A DNA stretch of 64,000 bases, from the NCBI GenBank assembly GCA_004431415.1, contig QPMI01000408.1, positions 310,001 to 374,000 on the forward strand. The letters run 5' to 3'. This DNA is from Cyanophora paradoxa. Taxonomy: Eukaryota > Glaucocystophyceae > Cyanophorales > Cyanophoraceae. Position 1 is the first letter of the stretch; each line of letters starts with the position of its first letter. The position numbers were made by a program, and so were the translations under genes. Under the pieces are notes generated by a model. That model did no database searches. It was not told the origin of the DNA and was given only the letters and a program-made list of their open reading frames with translations. This document shows positions 48,857 through 57,989 of the stretch, piece by piece.

Positions 48857-50496
48857 GTGGCGGCGACCGCGGCTAGGCTGCGCTTCCCACATGTACACGG
48901 TACCGGTGTTGCCCGTGGCCTAAAGCTACACCAGTAGCTCCCAACTAGGCCTGCTGCTGCCAGCCTGCTGGTACTACGGTATACGTATGTACTACGGTAA
49001 GCTGGCTAGCGCTTGCAATTGCGCTGCGGCGCACGCCCGCGGCCGGCGCCCCGGTCGGGCCGCCGCGGGCGGCCCTGCCTGGGCCCGGGGGCCGGCGGCC
49101 CGGGCCCCCGCGGGCCGCGGCCCGCGGCCGCCCGGGCTCGGCCCCGGCGGGCCATGCCAGGCCCCGCCCCAGCCGGGCCAGCCCCAGTCCAGCCCCTGCA
49201 GCTGGGCCCGAAATACTATCGCTAAGTCAGTGGACTCAGTACACGTACAAATACCAACTTCGAAATTCCGAAGTTTAACCAAGTATGTCATCCCCAAATT
49301 ATGTCGCCGAAAACTTGAATTCGGGGCGTCATAGTAGCCTATTAGTAGGCTATTAGTGGCCTAGTAGGGCGTGCTTAGTGTTACCCCCCCCAATTTATAT
49401 AATTAGCGTCCAACAGAAGCATGAAAATTGCATGATGATCATGACATAATTTGGGGGCGTCATATTTCGCACAGAGAAGGGTCGCGATCGGGTTCTATAA
49501 CGACAGACATGACAGATTTAATATTTGCCCGTGACAGGCTGACAGCACGCAAGCTAGCCCGTTTAAGCCCCGTTATCATAATTGTGTCATGCGGTCATGC
49601 ATGAATCTCATGATGCGGAGCGCTAACGCTGGCGGCGGCGCCTGCGGCCCAGGCTGCGGGCTGCAGCTGGCGCCGGGAGGCCCGGGAGGGCCGGGACTCG
49701 CGGCCCGAGTCGCGGCCCCGCGGGTCTCGCAGCCGACTCTCGCTGCCAGGCTGGCCATGGGCGGCACTGCTCCGTGGCAGAGTCCGTGCCGGCGCGGCCC
49801 GTGCACATCATGCATGCGTGAGTCAGCGTGACTGCGCGCGGCATGCGCAGCCATGCAGGCCGCAGCTGCAGGCTGCAGCCTCAGCCGCTGAGCCAGCCTG
49901 CAGCTGCCAGGCTGGCCCTGCTTGCCAAGTTGGGCGGAACTTGGGCCGGCCAGCTGCAGGCTGCAGCTGGCAGCGCAGTGACTGCGCGGCAACGGGCAGT
50001 GCAGGCCGCCTGATCATGAGCGGCTGAGCCTAGTGAGGCCGGCCCGGGCGGCCGGCGCCCGGCTCTAGATCTCGAATCTCGCGATCGATATCGATCCCAT
50101 GATCCGCAACTTTCAAGTTTTCAAGTTTCTTAGCTTGACGGCGAGTTGACGCTCCACTGGGCTATTGATCAGTGATCATGACGGTACCGGTAGTTGACGG
50201 CGAGTTCATTGACGGCGAGTTGACACTTAATCAATTAAAGCGTCCCGAATTGATATCGATGCATTTGGCACAATTGGCACAATTGGCACAATTTGGCAGG
50301 CATTAAAATGTTTTTATATTGCCGCGCAGTGCGCATGCAATTCATGATCACCGTGTGATTATAAGCACATGATTGAGGAGTCAAACTTGAAAAGGGTCGC
50401 ATTAACAGATAAAAGATTAAAGATAAAAAGATAAAGACAATTAGATAAAGCCTCTATCATAAAGGCAATATCACAAATATCTGCGAAAAAGCAACT
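48857..50496. other. Intergenic DNA, palindrome-rich
   Basis: No supported gene. It contains a GC-only block (49,030-49,200), CTGCAGCTGGC words (49,860-49,980), copies of TTGACGGCGAGTT (50,135-50,220) and three tandem TTGGCACAA units at about 50,265-50,298. Confidence 0.5.
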
Positions 50497-50628
50497 ATGG
50501 AATTTGATGGAAATGTAATCATCCAAGCCGGGGAAAAAGCCGCTCGGAAGGCCAAAAAAAAGCCGCTCGGAAAGTTCATACGCAGTCTTCAGAAGGCAAG
50601 ACCAATCGCGAAGTGCCGTATGGCATGA
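50497..50628 (+). CDS. Possible 43-residue basic ORF
   Basis: ATG at 50,497 opens a short frame with AGEKAARKAKKKPLGKF and stop TGA at 50,626. It lies in a locally AT-rich patch (50,200-50,700). Basic composition alone is weak evidence; there is no known motif. It may be chance, a remnant, or a small DNA-binding protein. Confidence 0.15.
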   Translation: MEFDGNVIIQAGEKAARKAKKKPLGKFIRSLQKARPIAKCRMA

Positions 50629-52099
50629 ATGCTTGTTACAGACAACTCCGAAGAAAAAAAGCGGCCAAAAGACCATGATCGAGCCTCATCATCGAGGCTT
50701 CGTTGGTACCGTAGCCTCCGTAGGACCGTAGGCGGCCAATTACAGAAGCTTTAAGGCCACGCGATCGACGAAGAATAAAACATTGAATTAAAATAATATA
50801 AAAGTGTCAGTTGGCTCCGAGTACTACAGTACTACTACTAGGCTAGTCGCTCGGACTCCCTCCGACTCGCCACCGAGTACTAGCTATATAAAGCCTACCG
50901 CGTGGCACGAATTTCGAATTTCGAAATTACCGCGGCAGAAATTACCGCGTTATAGACCCTGGCTCGAAGGTGGCGCCGGCCAACTGGCAAAATACCGCGG
51001 GACCAAATTACCGCGTTATAAAATTTTGAGGCTTGTGTGGGGCGGTTATTGTATCCGTATGCGTATTAGTTCGTGTATATACCTCGATCGTTCGCCGCGA
51101 TGCCATTAATATTACTAAGTAAGTTATATCGATGTACTAGTATACGTACCGCCGCGGCCGCGCGCGGGCGCCGGCGCGGCGCGGCAGCTGCACCCGGTGA
51201 CCGCAGCCTGCACGGCGCGGTCTGCACCGAGCTTGCACGTGGGCATTTACTCGGACTGTACGTATATACAGTGCATGCATGACTCGTGATGTATCAGCCT
51301 GCAGCTGCCGCAATGCAGCCTGGCACTGCAGGCTGGCAGAACATGCCCAGCAGCCCAGGCCTAGGTGTGCCCGGGTGCCCTGCAAGGCTGCACCACAGGC
51401 TGCACGCGTGCGGGAGGCGCCGGGAGCTTGCGCCCGGCCGGGAGCCTGCGGGAGGTGGTTTTTGAACGGTTGAACGGTGCCGGCACGCGCGCATCCGTCA
51501 CAGTGTCGCCGACTCGACGCCGAGTCGGAATCACGACACATCGATATCAATTGCAATATCCGCGCCTGAGCTCAAGATGCGTACATGCATGATTACGTAC
51601 TACTAAGCTACGCATAACATGGCTGCAATCCTCGAGGCGATCATGGACACTACGCAGGTGCGCCGAAACACTGAGAGAACTACTAATTTTATAATCCCTA
51701 CCGCATGCGAAGTACTTAGCAGCAGATGTATACGTACATGCGTACGTACGTATACACGTGCGCATGCACGCGTACACGTACGGCCTTGCATAAACATGCG
51801 TATACATATATATATTATATATAAAGGCATCCGCAAATTAAACTACGATATCGTTATCGATTTCTATCGATCGCGATATCTCAGAGTCTGCATGCGCACA
51901 TGAATGAAGATATAGGGATCGGCGGGAGCCCTAGGCCTGCATATATATATAAATAATGTAAATGTTCATCTGTAAATGTTATGATAGTTATATGTGGGTG
52001 CGCGTGCGCGCATGCGGGCTGTGCTCGGCTGATGATCATAAAAAAATGTAAAATGGGCATACTGCCCCACGAAATTATATATGGTAATAAAATCGAATA
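50629..52099. other. Intergenic DNA grading into AT-rich DNA
   Basis: Host-type palindromes (TACGTACGTATACACG at 51,745-51,760; GCGCGTGCGCGC near 52,000) continue to about 52,020. AAATTACCGCGTTATA-like units recur at 50,938-51,020. The AT-rich flank of the viral element begins at about 52,030-52,150. No gene supported. Confidence 0.5.
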
Positions 52100-52456
52100 A
52101 ACTTTAAACTTTTCGATATTCCACAAACGTTTCGACAAAACCAAATCAAAAACAAACCATTCACAGTAACCACACAAAACAAAACGTAAAATCTCAGTAA
52201 GCCTCAGTAACAACTTAAAACCTCTCATTTTTTACTGTATTTTTTGAACGGTTTTTTACTGTATTTTCTACACTAGAAACAACGATAGAAACAACAATAA
52301 AAACAATATAATTTTAATTGCTTTTTAATCGTATATATGTCAATATATCAATGTAGTATATATGATATATATCATCGAAAATCGATATATGTTCATACGT
52401 ATAACATATCGATTTGTGTATATATGATATATCATGACGTCACTAAGACGTCACTA

Positions 52457-52585
52457 TAATCGATTACATGCAATCGATTACAGGAAATGGATTACTGCAA
52501 GCAATCGATTGCAATGAATCTGAAAGTGTAATCGATTACCACCATGAATGTAAAAAGAAACCGATTGCCGAAATCGATTACAATG
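52457..52585. repeat. AATCGATTAC repeat array
   Basis: Five or six copies of AATCGATTAC or close variants are spread over about 130 bp, including the 12-bp palindrome GTAATCGATTAC near 52,528. Confidence 0.8.
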
Positions 52586-52756
52586 ACGTCATGATGACGA
52601 TGCATATGTATATGATATATATGACATACCACATGACTCGGGAGATCGATCACGGCGATGTGTATATTGTCATGATGTATATGTATATATGTGTGACGCA
52701 ATCTGATTGGCTCACTGACTTTCAATGTATCCCTCTTCAACTTCTCCCCAGGTTTA

Positions 52757-52860
52757 CATCACAGATAACATCTCAGATAATATCTCAGATAATACCTCAG
52801 ATTATATCTCAGATTATATCTCAGATAATATCTCAGATAATACCTCAGATTATATCTCAG
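52757..52860. repeat. Twelve-base tandem repeat ATCTCAGATWAT
   Basis: About nine uninterrupted units alternate between ATCTCAGATAAT, ACCTCAGATTAT and similar variants. Open frames crossing it only reflect the repeat. Confidence 0.9.
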
Positions 52861-53010
52861 TTAAAATATGTTATCGAATCTGTTATTGAATATGTTATGA
52901 AATATGCCATAAAATTTGATATATAATATGTTATGGATAATGTTTTGGATAAGAAGTAAATCTGATTGGTCCGTGGTTTTTACCTCAGTTGGGTACGATG
53001 TTTGTGATTG

Positions 53011-53184
53011 AAACCTCTTTTCTTCGAGGTTTTTACCTTGCGAGGTTTGAACCTCATTTTTGTCGAGGTTTCAACCTCTTTTTTCCGAGGTTTTTACCAC
53101 GCCGAGGTTTCAACCTCGTTTTTTTGCGAGGTTTTTACCTCGCGGAGGTATTTACCTTTTTTTTTGAACGAGGTTTCTACCTCG
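53011..53184. repeat. Array of hairpin-forming GAGGTTTNNACCTC units
   Basis: Eight units of (C)GAGGTTTNNACCTC(G) lie 15-26 bp apart in about 160 bp, most with their own inverted arms GAGGT/ACCTC and T-rich spacers. The array sits about 150 bp from the ATPase stop codon. Open frames through it have only repeat-derived peptides. Confidence 0.9.
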
Positions 53185-53336
53185 GCATCTTCAAACGCTT
53201 GTATCTCATCACCAGATTATGATCTCGCAACGTTCTGCATAGCGTTGTGAAGCGCTTTTCAAGCTCTACGCAACTACGTAATCATCTTATTGTTGCAAGC
53301 TACCTTATCATACAACATTTCTCAAAACTCGTCCTT

Positions 53337-54095
53337 TCACACACTGATTGTGGTCATTTCTCGTTGAATCCGAGCCATCTGACCCCTTTTAATTGCTTTT
53401 CTTTTCACAAACTTCTTAAAGCCCTTCATATCATCATCAGTTAGTACTGCTCTATCAGTATAGGTCTTGATATCATAACCTTGCAGGCTAGCTATGACAG
53501 TTTGGTAATTATAACCCCATAGTCTATGCAATTCCTTGTAGGTCTTCTTATCCATACCACCATTGTACTCATCAAAAGCGCAGTTGAATTCCTTTTCGTT
53601 CCCAAGAATATTAAAAAATACAACGAATTCCACATTGCGACGAATGGTAGTAGAAATTGAGCATAAACGCTGAACATTAAATATCACCGAGATTGAATAA
53701 TGTCTTCCACTCGTGACCAATTTAGATAAAACAGCCGAATTATGCATATCCAAATTTGAACCTATCATATCATCAAGTATAATTACTAGATTATTGCGTT
53801 TCTCATTGTTCTCGATTCGTTTCTTTTGCATACTGATCAATCTCAAAACAATGTTATCATCCCACTCCTCATAGATGTTATCGGGATGGGTGATGTCATT
53901 AAATTGCCCAGTAAAGGCTGTTGAACTAAATATAACGATCTGATCGATCTTGTCACGAAGCTCGTAAAGTAAGTATTTTGTGAACATTGTCTTACCTGTA
54001 TTGGAGCGACCAACATTCAAAATTCTCGTTGGGATTCGAACTGTTTTGCTCGGATCAAACTCCGGTATATCATCTAGATTTACTGTGTTATCCAT
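53337..54095 (-). CDS. PLV genome-packaging ATPase (A32/FtsK-HerA type), unit 1
   Basis: The 252-residue protein has Walker A GRSNTGKT at about residue 29 and Walker B LVIILDDM at about 104, then a conserved arginine-rich stretch (STTIRRNVEFVVFF) likely serving as sensor/Arg finger. Length and motif spacing fit packaging ATPases of PLVs, virophages and Polintons, which pump DNA into the capsid. ATG at 54,095 is preceded by ACAGTAATAAGATAAAAAAC, also found upstream of the second copy, so this is the likely promoter. It lies downstream of and co-oriented with the MCP gene (81-bp gap). All motifs are intact. Confidence 0.9.
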   Translation of the reverse strand: MDNTVNLDDIPEFDPSKTVRIPTRILNVGRSNTGKTMFTKYLLYELRDKIDQIVIFSSTAFTGQFNDITHPDNIYEEWDDNIVLRLISMQKKRIENNEKRNNLVIILDDMIGSNLDMHNSAVLSKLVTSGRHYSISVIFNVQRLCSISTTIRRNVEFVVFFNILGNEKEFNCAFDEYNGGMDKKTYKELHRLWGYNYQTVIASLQGYDIKTYTDRAVLTDDDMKGFKKFVKRKAIKRGQMARIQREMTTISV

Positions 54096-54176
54096 TACAG
54101 TAATAAGATAAAAAACAAAATAAACTACTCACCTACTTAATTTTTGCGCTTCCTACTCTTACAAAAGAAAAGAACT

Positions 54177-55402
54177 TTAGAAGTTCGAGACTTTCAGGGT
54201 AGAGATGTTGTAGCCATTGAGGACCATAACATTGTGTCGTAGGGCATAGATATCAACCTGAACAGGAGCAGCATCAGTGCATCCCGAAACAGTGAGATCC
54301 ATGTAACTCGAGCTGCTGTTGAAGAAATCCTGGTAACCCATAACCGAGTTCCGAAGCGAATCTTTTCCGGACTTGGAAAGAACAATTCCATAAACATTTC
54401 CAGACTCGAATCCGTACGTGGTATTGCCAACAGTAACACCCTTGTAGTGAGAAGGAATGTGATTGACAGCAGAGAGGAAACCGGAAATGGGTTTGTTAGA
54501 TATATCCAGGGAGCGATTGTTGTGGAAGATCTGGAACTGATCAATCTTAACAGCAGATTCATGACCGCAGAAATCCGAGTGAGTGTAGGTGTTAAGTTTG
54601 TTCACCTCTCGAACAGTCATCAGAATCGAGTGAACCAGACCAGAAACATTAGCGAGTGTAACCTCAACAGATTCACCAGCATCAGCGGTTTTGAGCGCTC
54701 GGGTCTTCTTGTGAATGACCTCTGTGATCGGGATGCGAATGCCACCTTGTTCGTTTGCCATTTTAAGGAGTGTCTCAGCCTCAGCCGAAGCAATGTTTAC
54801 GAATTGGCAGATCAGAGAGCAATCCGCAAAGGTTACAGATCCACCAGCCGGAACTTGGACAATCGCAGCATCACGGAAATCAACCTCGATTGTTGGCATA
54901 TCGGCTAGCGTACATAATGGGAAATAAGCTTCTTCCCAGAAAGCAGCGGGGATTCTAACGATGTATTCCATTGCTTCATCTGTGCTTTCACGATCTGTCT
55001 CTTTGAAGTAACCGAGAGAAGCATACATGCTGCTCATGGTAGCGTGATCATTATCGACCAGGGCGTTTACAGTGATCCAATCACCAGGGATAATATACTT
55101 GAAACCACCATGAACGAAACGGACCTCATTAATAAAAGAAGAACCACCATTGGGAGGGTGCAGGCTACACCACCACCAGTGGCAATCTTGAAATAGAGCG
55201 AAACACCAGCAAGGAGTTGCTTGCGAGGTAGATCAAAGTAAGCGGTATTCTTGAAGCCAAAAGTGTTGCCTCGGGGACGAACTTGCTCGAGGAATGGTTT
55301 GTATTTGGGGTTGGTTCCGATTTGGAGACCAGGGGAAAGATAAATTTGATCGGAACCGGGAGTTACGAGGAGTTCCTTCAGGGTAGTTCCAGTGAGTGCC
55401 AT
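54177..55402 (-). CDS. PLV major capsid protein, unit 1, with frame break
   Basis: ATG at 55,402 opens a frame (MALTGTTLKELLVTPGSD...YFDLPRKQLLAG) that ends after YFKIATGGG at the GGT tract 55,167-55,177. The rest continues in the -1 frame through NGGSSFINEVRF, GFKYIIPGDW and SSMYASLGYFKE to the stop at 54,177. Both parts together give about 408 residues. Position beside the ATPase and penton-like gene, and the beta-rich pattern with GGSSFINEV, identify it as the double-jelly-roll MCP; I infer this from synteny and pattern, not a structure search. No canonical slippery heptamer is visible. The second copy breaks at the same place. The break could be programmed, a one-base deletion, or a systematic sequencing error. 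Confidence 0.8.
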
Positions 55403-55454
55403 CTCTTATGTTTAAAATACCAAAAGAAATTTTTAAAATGCTTTATTAAACAGA
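55403..55454. promoter_or_regulatory. Bidirectional MCP/penton-like promoter, unit 1
   Basis: Only 52 bp separate the two divergent ATGs. The sequence contains TTTAAAAT twice, which could be TATA-type elements for each direction. It is base-for-base the same at 63,197-63,248 although the flanking genes have diverged. Confidence 0.7.
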
Positions 55455-56342
55455 ATGACGCGTTACTATCTCAATATTGATTCCAGGGACCGATCGGATG
55501 GAACCCCAACTAATTTCACATACAGACTCCCTTATGCAATCCAAAAGGTCAGAGCCTGTCGAGTAACGAACTTTGAGATGTTTCACAATCTTTACAACCT
55601 CTCTGAAGTAGGAACCCTCACCACACAAACACTCGATAATGCTGGGAACCCAAAGAATAGAAACAACGAAGTCCTCCGAGGTGCATATACACCGGATTCA
55701 CTGGTGAATTATCTGATCGCTCGCATTGGATCCCAGCCCTATAATCAAGCGGGTGGCGGAACTTACACTCGCCATTTCTATGTAACCTATGATCCCACAA
55801 CATTGCTTCTAAGGTTCATGTGTGAGGTTCCATTCTCAATCACTATGAACACTCAACTCTTAGCCAATTTCTGTGGTTTTGAAAATGCTAACACACTGTA
55901 CCAATCGAGTCCTCTATCATCTAATGTCACAGTTGGAGCCTTTACTTATGCTCACTACATTGATAGTGAAATGCCATTAGATCTACTATTTAATTCCTAT
56001 TTGCTTCTTCATGTTGATCCACTGAAAGGAAGATATGTGAGCAATAACAAACGAGATAACAATGCTATCGCGAAAATTGAGATTGACCAAACGGTTGGCA
56101 GTCTATTAAAATATGATTCATCGAATAATTCCATGATCGTTCACGAGCAGAATGGCTTGGTTGAGGTTGAGACTCTAGATGTGAGACTTTCTTACTGGAA
56201 TGGAGCCACAGCAGACATTACTACCGACTGGTCGATGACTCTTGAACTGATTACTGAAGATGATAAAGATCTGACGAAAAAAGCATTGAAGAATGTCATA
56301 AAAGAGTTGGAGGGACTCTACCTGCCGTTCTCACGGTCATAG
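55455..56342 (+). CDS. PLV penton-like minor capsid protein, unit 1
   Basis: The 295-residue protein starts MTRYYLNIDSRDRSDG, a start typical of minor capsid/penton proteins of PLVs and relatives, where an N-terminal NIDSRDR-type motif precedes a single jelly roll. Further landmarks are YTRHFYVTYDPTTLLLRF, MPLDLLFNSYLLLHVDP and KIEIDQTVGSLLKYDSS. It is transcribed away from the MCP gene from a shared promoter. It should occupy the fivefold vertices. The gene is intact. The assignment rests on synteny and motif; a search would settle it. Confidence 0.8.
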   Translation: MTRYYLNIDSRDRSDGTPTNFTYRLPYAIQKVRACRVTNFEMFHNLYNLSEVGTLTTQTLDNAGNPKNRNNEVLRGAYTPDSLVNYLIARIGSQPYNQAGGGTYTRHFYVTYDPTTLLLRFMCEVPFSITMNTQLLANFCGFENANTLYQSSPLSSNVTVGAFTYAHYIDSEMPLDLLFNSYLLLHVDPLKGRYVSNNKRDNNAIAKIEIDQTVGSLLKYDSSNNSMIVHEQNGLVEVETLDVRLSYWNGATADITTDWSMTLELITEDDKDLTKKALKNVIKELEGLYLPFSRS

Positions 56343-56378
56343 GAAATACTGTAGAATAAATTTGTTTCAATATTACAA

Positions 56379-57140
56379 ATGGCTCGCAAGACTCAACCCA
56401 AGAATTTCTTAGCCAAACCAGCCGCTGAAGCGGATGTTGGCAATGGTGAGAATGGAAGGAACTGGTATAAGAAATCGAAAGGACTCGCTGCATACGGAAC
56501 TGGTGACCTCGAAAAGGAAGTCCATAAAGAACGAAACCAATTCACCCAAGCCACTACGAAAAACAGTAATGATGATAATGCCCTTGTTGACCAAGTCCCA
56601 CTGAACCGCATGCCCGGAGCCAAACGAGGAATCAAGAAAGGACAGTTCAAATCATCCACAAAGGACAAGGTTGCATCATCATCGACACTGCTGAAACTGC
56701 TTGATGGTGGTGAGCGACTCTACTCAACCTATTCCGAGAAAGACCATCGCAACCGCTACTTTATTCGTTCAACCACTGGTGGACTGAAATCTGTAACATA
56801 TCAGTATGCTAAGAGTCTTGTTGATGGTATTGCAGCAGAGACCAAAAACGAAAACAAGATCAAGGAACAGCCAATCACAAAGGAAAAGGTTGAGAAGAAA
56901 CCAGAAGTAACCCATGAAGTTATTCCCGAACCTGTTCATGTGGCAAAAGACTCACCTACAGAATTGATTGCAAAGACCATTGAGTATCAAGACTCCAACA
57001 AAACGGATTTGCCGGTTCTCAATAAGTCGATCCTTCGGGTTGCCACTTCGCAGGCTGATCCAGTCAACTCGATTCCAAATGCTGCCCCAATGGTCTCTGG
57101 ATTCGCCAAGCTTGGTATAAGACCCGGTTATCGCCGTTAA
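56379..57140 (+). CDS. Basic PLV protein of unknown function
   Basis: The 253-residue protein starts MARKTQPKNFLAKPAAEAD, is rich in Lys, Asn and Thr, and ends FAKLGIRPGYRR. The only compact part is about residues 95-145 (LLKLLDGGERLYSTYSE, YFIRSTTGGLKSVTY); the rest looks disordered. It follows the penton-like gene by 36 bp in the same direction, so it is probably a late, virion-associated or DNA-binding protein. I recognise no family. Confidence 0.65.
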   Translation: MARKTQPKNFLAKPAAEADVGNGENGRNWYKKSKGLAAYGTGDLEKEVHKERNQFTQATTKNSNDDNALVDQVPLNRMPGAKRGIKKGQFKSSTKDKVASSSTLLKLLDGGERLYSTYSEKDHRNRYFIRSTTGGLKSVTYQYAKSLVDGIAAETKNENKIKEQPITKEKVEKKPEVTHEVIPEPVHVAKDSPTELIAKTIEYQDSNKTDLPVLNKSILRVATSQADPVNSIPNAAPMVSGFAKLGIRPGYRR

Positions 57141-57286
57141 GGATCAATCTGAATAATATAATTTCTCAAACATTGTTAGCGCTACGTAACCAATCCTATC
57201 CCGTAGGCTCAAAACTTCTTCATTTTTATGGAGGCGTTGTAGAGCGAAGTGAAATATCCATAGGTAAATCACTTTAATCACCTGTT
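57141..57286. other. Short non-coding gap
   Basis: Nothing but AT-rich spacer before the structured element that follows. Confidence 0.4.
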
Positions 57287-57345
57287 CTACCGGGTTCAGT
57301 GGTAGAAACTTGCAGCCGACAAGTGAACCTTCTGGGTATCGGTAG
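57287..57345 (+). ncRNA. Predicted nested hairpin, tRNA-Gly-like 5' half
   Basis: Three nested stems can form: CTACCG (57,287-57,292) with CGGTAG (57,340-57,345), GGTTC (57,293-57,297) with GAACC (57,325-57,329), and ACTTG (57,308-57,312) with CAAGT (57,320-57,324) around the loop CAGCCGA. GTTCAGTGGTAGAA is the D-arm/A-box sequence of tRNA-Gly, and the loop contains GCC where an anticodon would sit. There is no T-arm, no U33 and no proper acceptor stem, so it is not a normal tRNA. Strand is a guess. Confidence 0.35.
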
Positions 57346-57493
57346 CTTTATCATTTTTCCAGCATCTTCTTTCGTACTGGATGCTCTGCAATCGGGACCA
57401 AAAATTGATTGGGTTCTCACAAAGAATATATACACGACATAAAAACTACTTAAAGATTTCTTAACATATATTAAGAGAGTAGAAAGGACAAGA

Positions 57494-57757
57494 ATGACGA
57501 TCACAGAAGCCCAAAAGAAAGCAACTTACCGCTACCGTAAAACAGAAAAGGGTATGTTAGCGCTTGCTAGGATTAATGAGAAACGCAATGCAAAATGGAA
57601 CGAACTCTACAACAATGATGAAGAATTCAGACAAGCTCACATAATGACTTCATGCAAGGCTCAATATGTAAATAACACCATTCTCTATGTAAAGTATCTA
57701 TTTGACGTTCCTCGTACCAACCGCGGACGTCCATCAAAGTATGTTAATGCTTGTTAA
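57494..57757 (+). CDS. Small AT-hook-like DNA-binding protein
   Basis: The 87-residue basic protein starts MTITEAQKKATYRYRKTE and ends with RTNRGRPSKYVNAC. RGRPSK is an AT-hook-like core that binds the minor groove of AT-rich DNA, fitting this AT-rich genome. The N-terminal half is rich in Arg, Lys and Tyr and may be helical. Spacing of 353 bp upstream suggests its own promoter. Role inferred: genome condensation or regulation. Confidence 0.55.
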   Translation: MTITEAQKKATYRYRKTEKGMLALARINEKRNAKWNELYNNDEEFRQAHIMTSCKAQYVNNTILYVKYLFDVPRTNRGRPSKYVNAC

Positions 57758-57764
57758 TCGTTTT

Positions 57765-57805
57765 TCTCAGCGCGATTGCTCTGAGAACCCGCGGAAACCG
57801 CGCTG
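57765..57805 (+). terminator. GC-rich competing hairpins
   Basis: In AT-rich DNA just after the small basic gene, CAGCGCG (57,768-57,774) can pair with CGCGCTG (57,799-57,805), TCTCAG (57,765-57,770) with CTGAGA (57,781-57,786), and CGCGG (57,790-57,794) with CCGCG (57,798-57,802). The pairings exclude one another. A transcript end or switch is possible; no direct evidence. Confidence 0.3.
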
Positions 57806-57989
57806 GAAGCAAAACTATAAATCTTTCTGTTATTTTTAGAGTTCGATGATCGAGCCAACCCTTTGTTATTTTTATAAATGCCCTCGACTGAATTTATTTT
57901 GTTGGAGACTTTTGGTTTTGCCGGTAAAATTTGACGCGAGTATAAAATGACTTAAGGAAATAAAATATAGAGTATATATAAAAGTGAAA

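Noticed and set aside
52468-52926. 152-codon ORF on the plus strand of the left flank
   Set aside because: Its second half is QIISQIISQI-type peptide from the 12-bp repeat, and the rest has no homology-like features.
52457-53184. CRISPR-like array
   Set aside because: Spacers are too short and irregular, the repeats are degenerate, and the setting is a eukaryotic viral element without cas genes.
53008-53250. ORFs of 77-80 codons over the hairpin array
   Set aside because: Their peptides simply mirror the DNA repeat.
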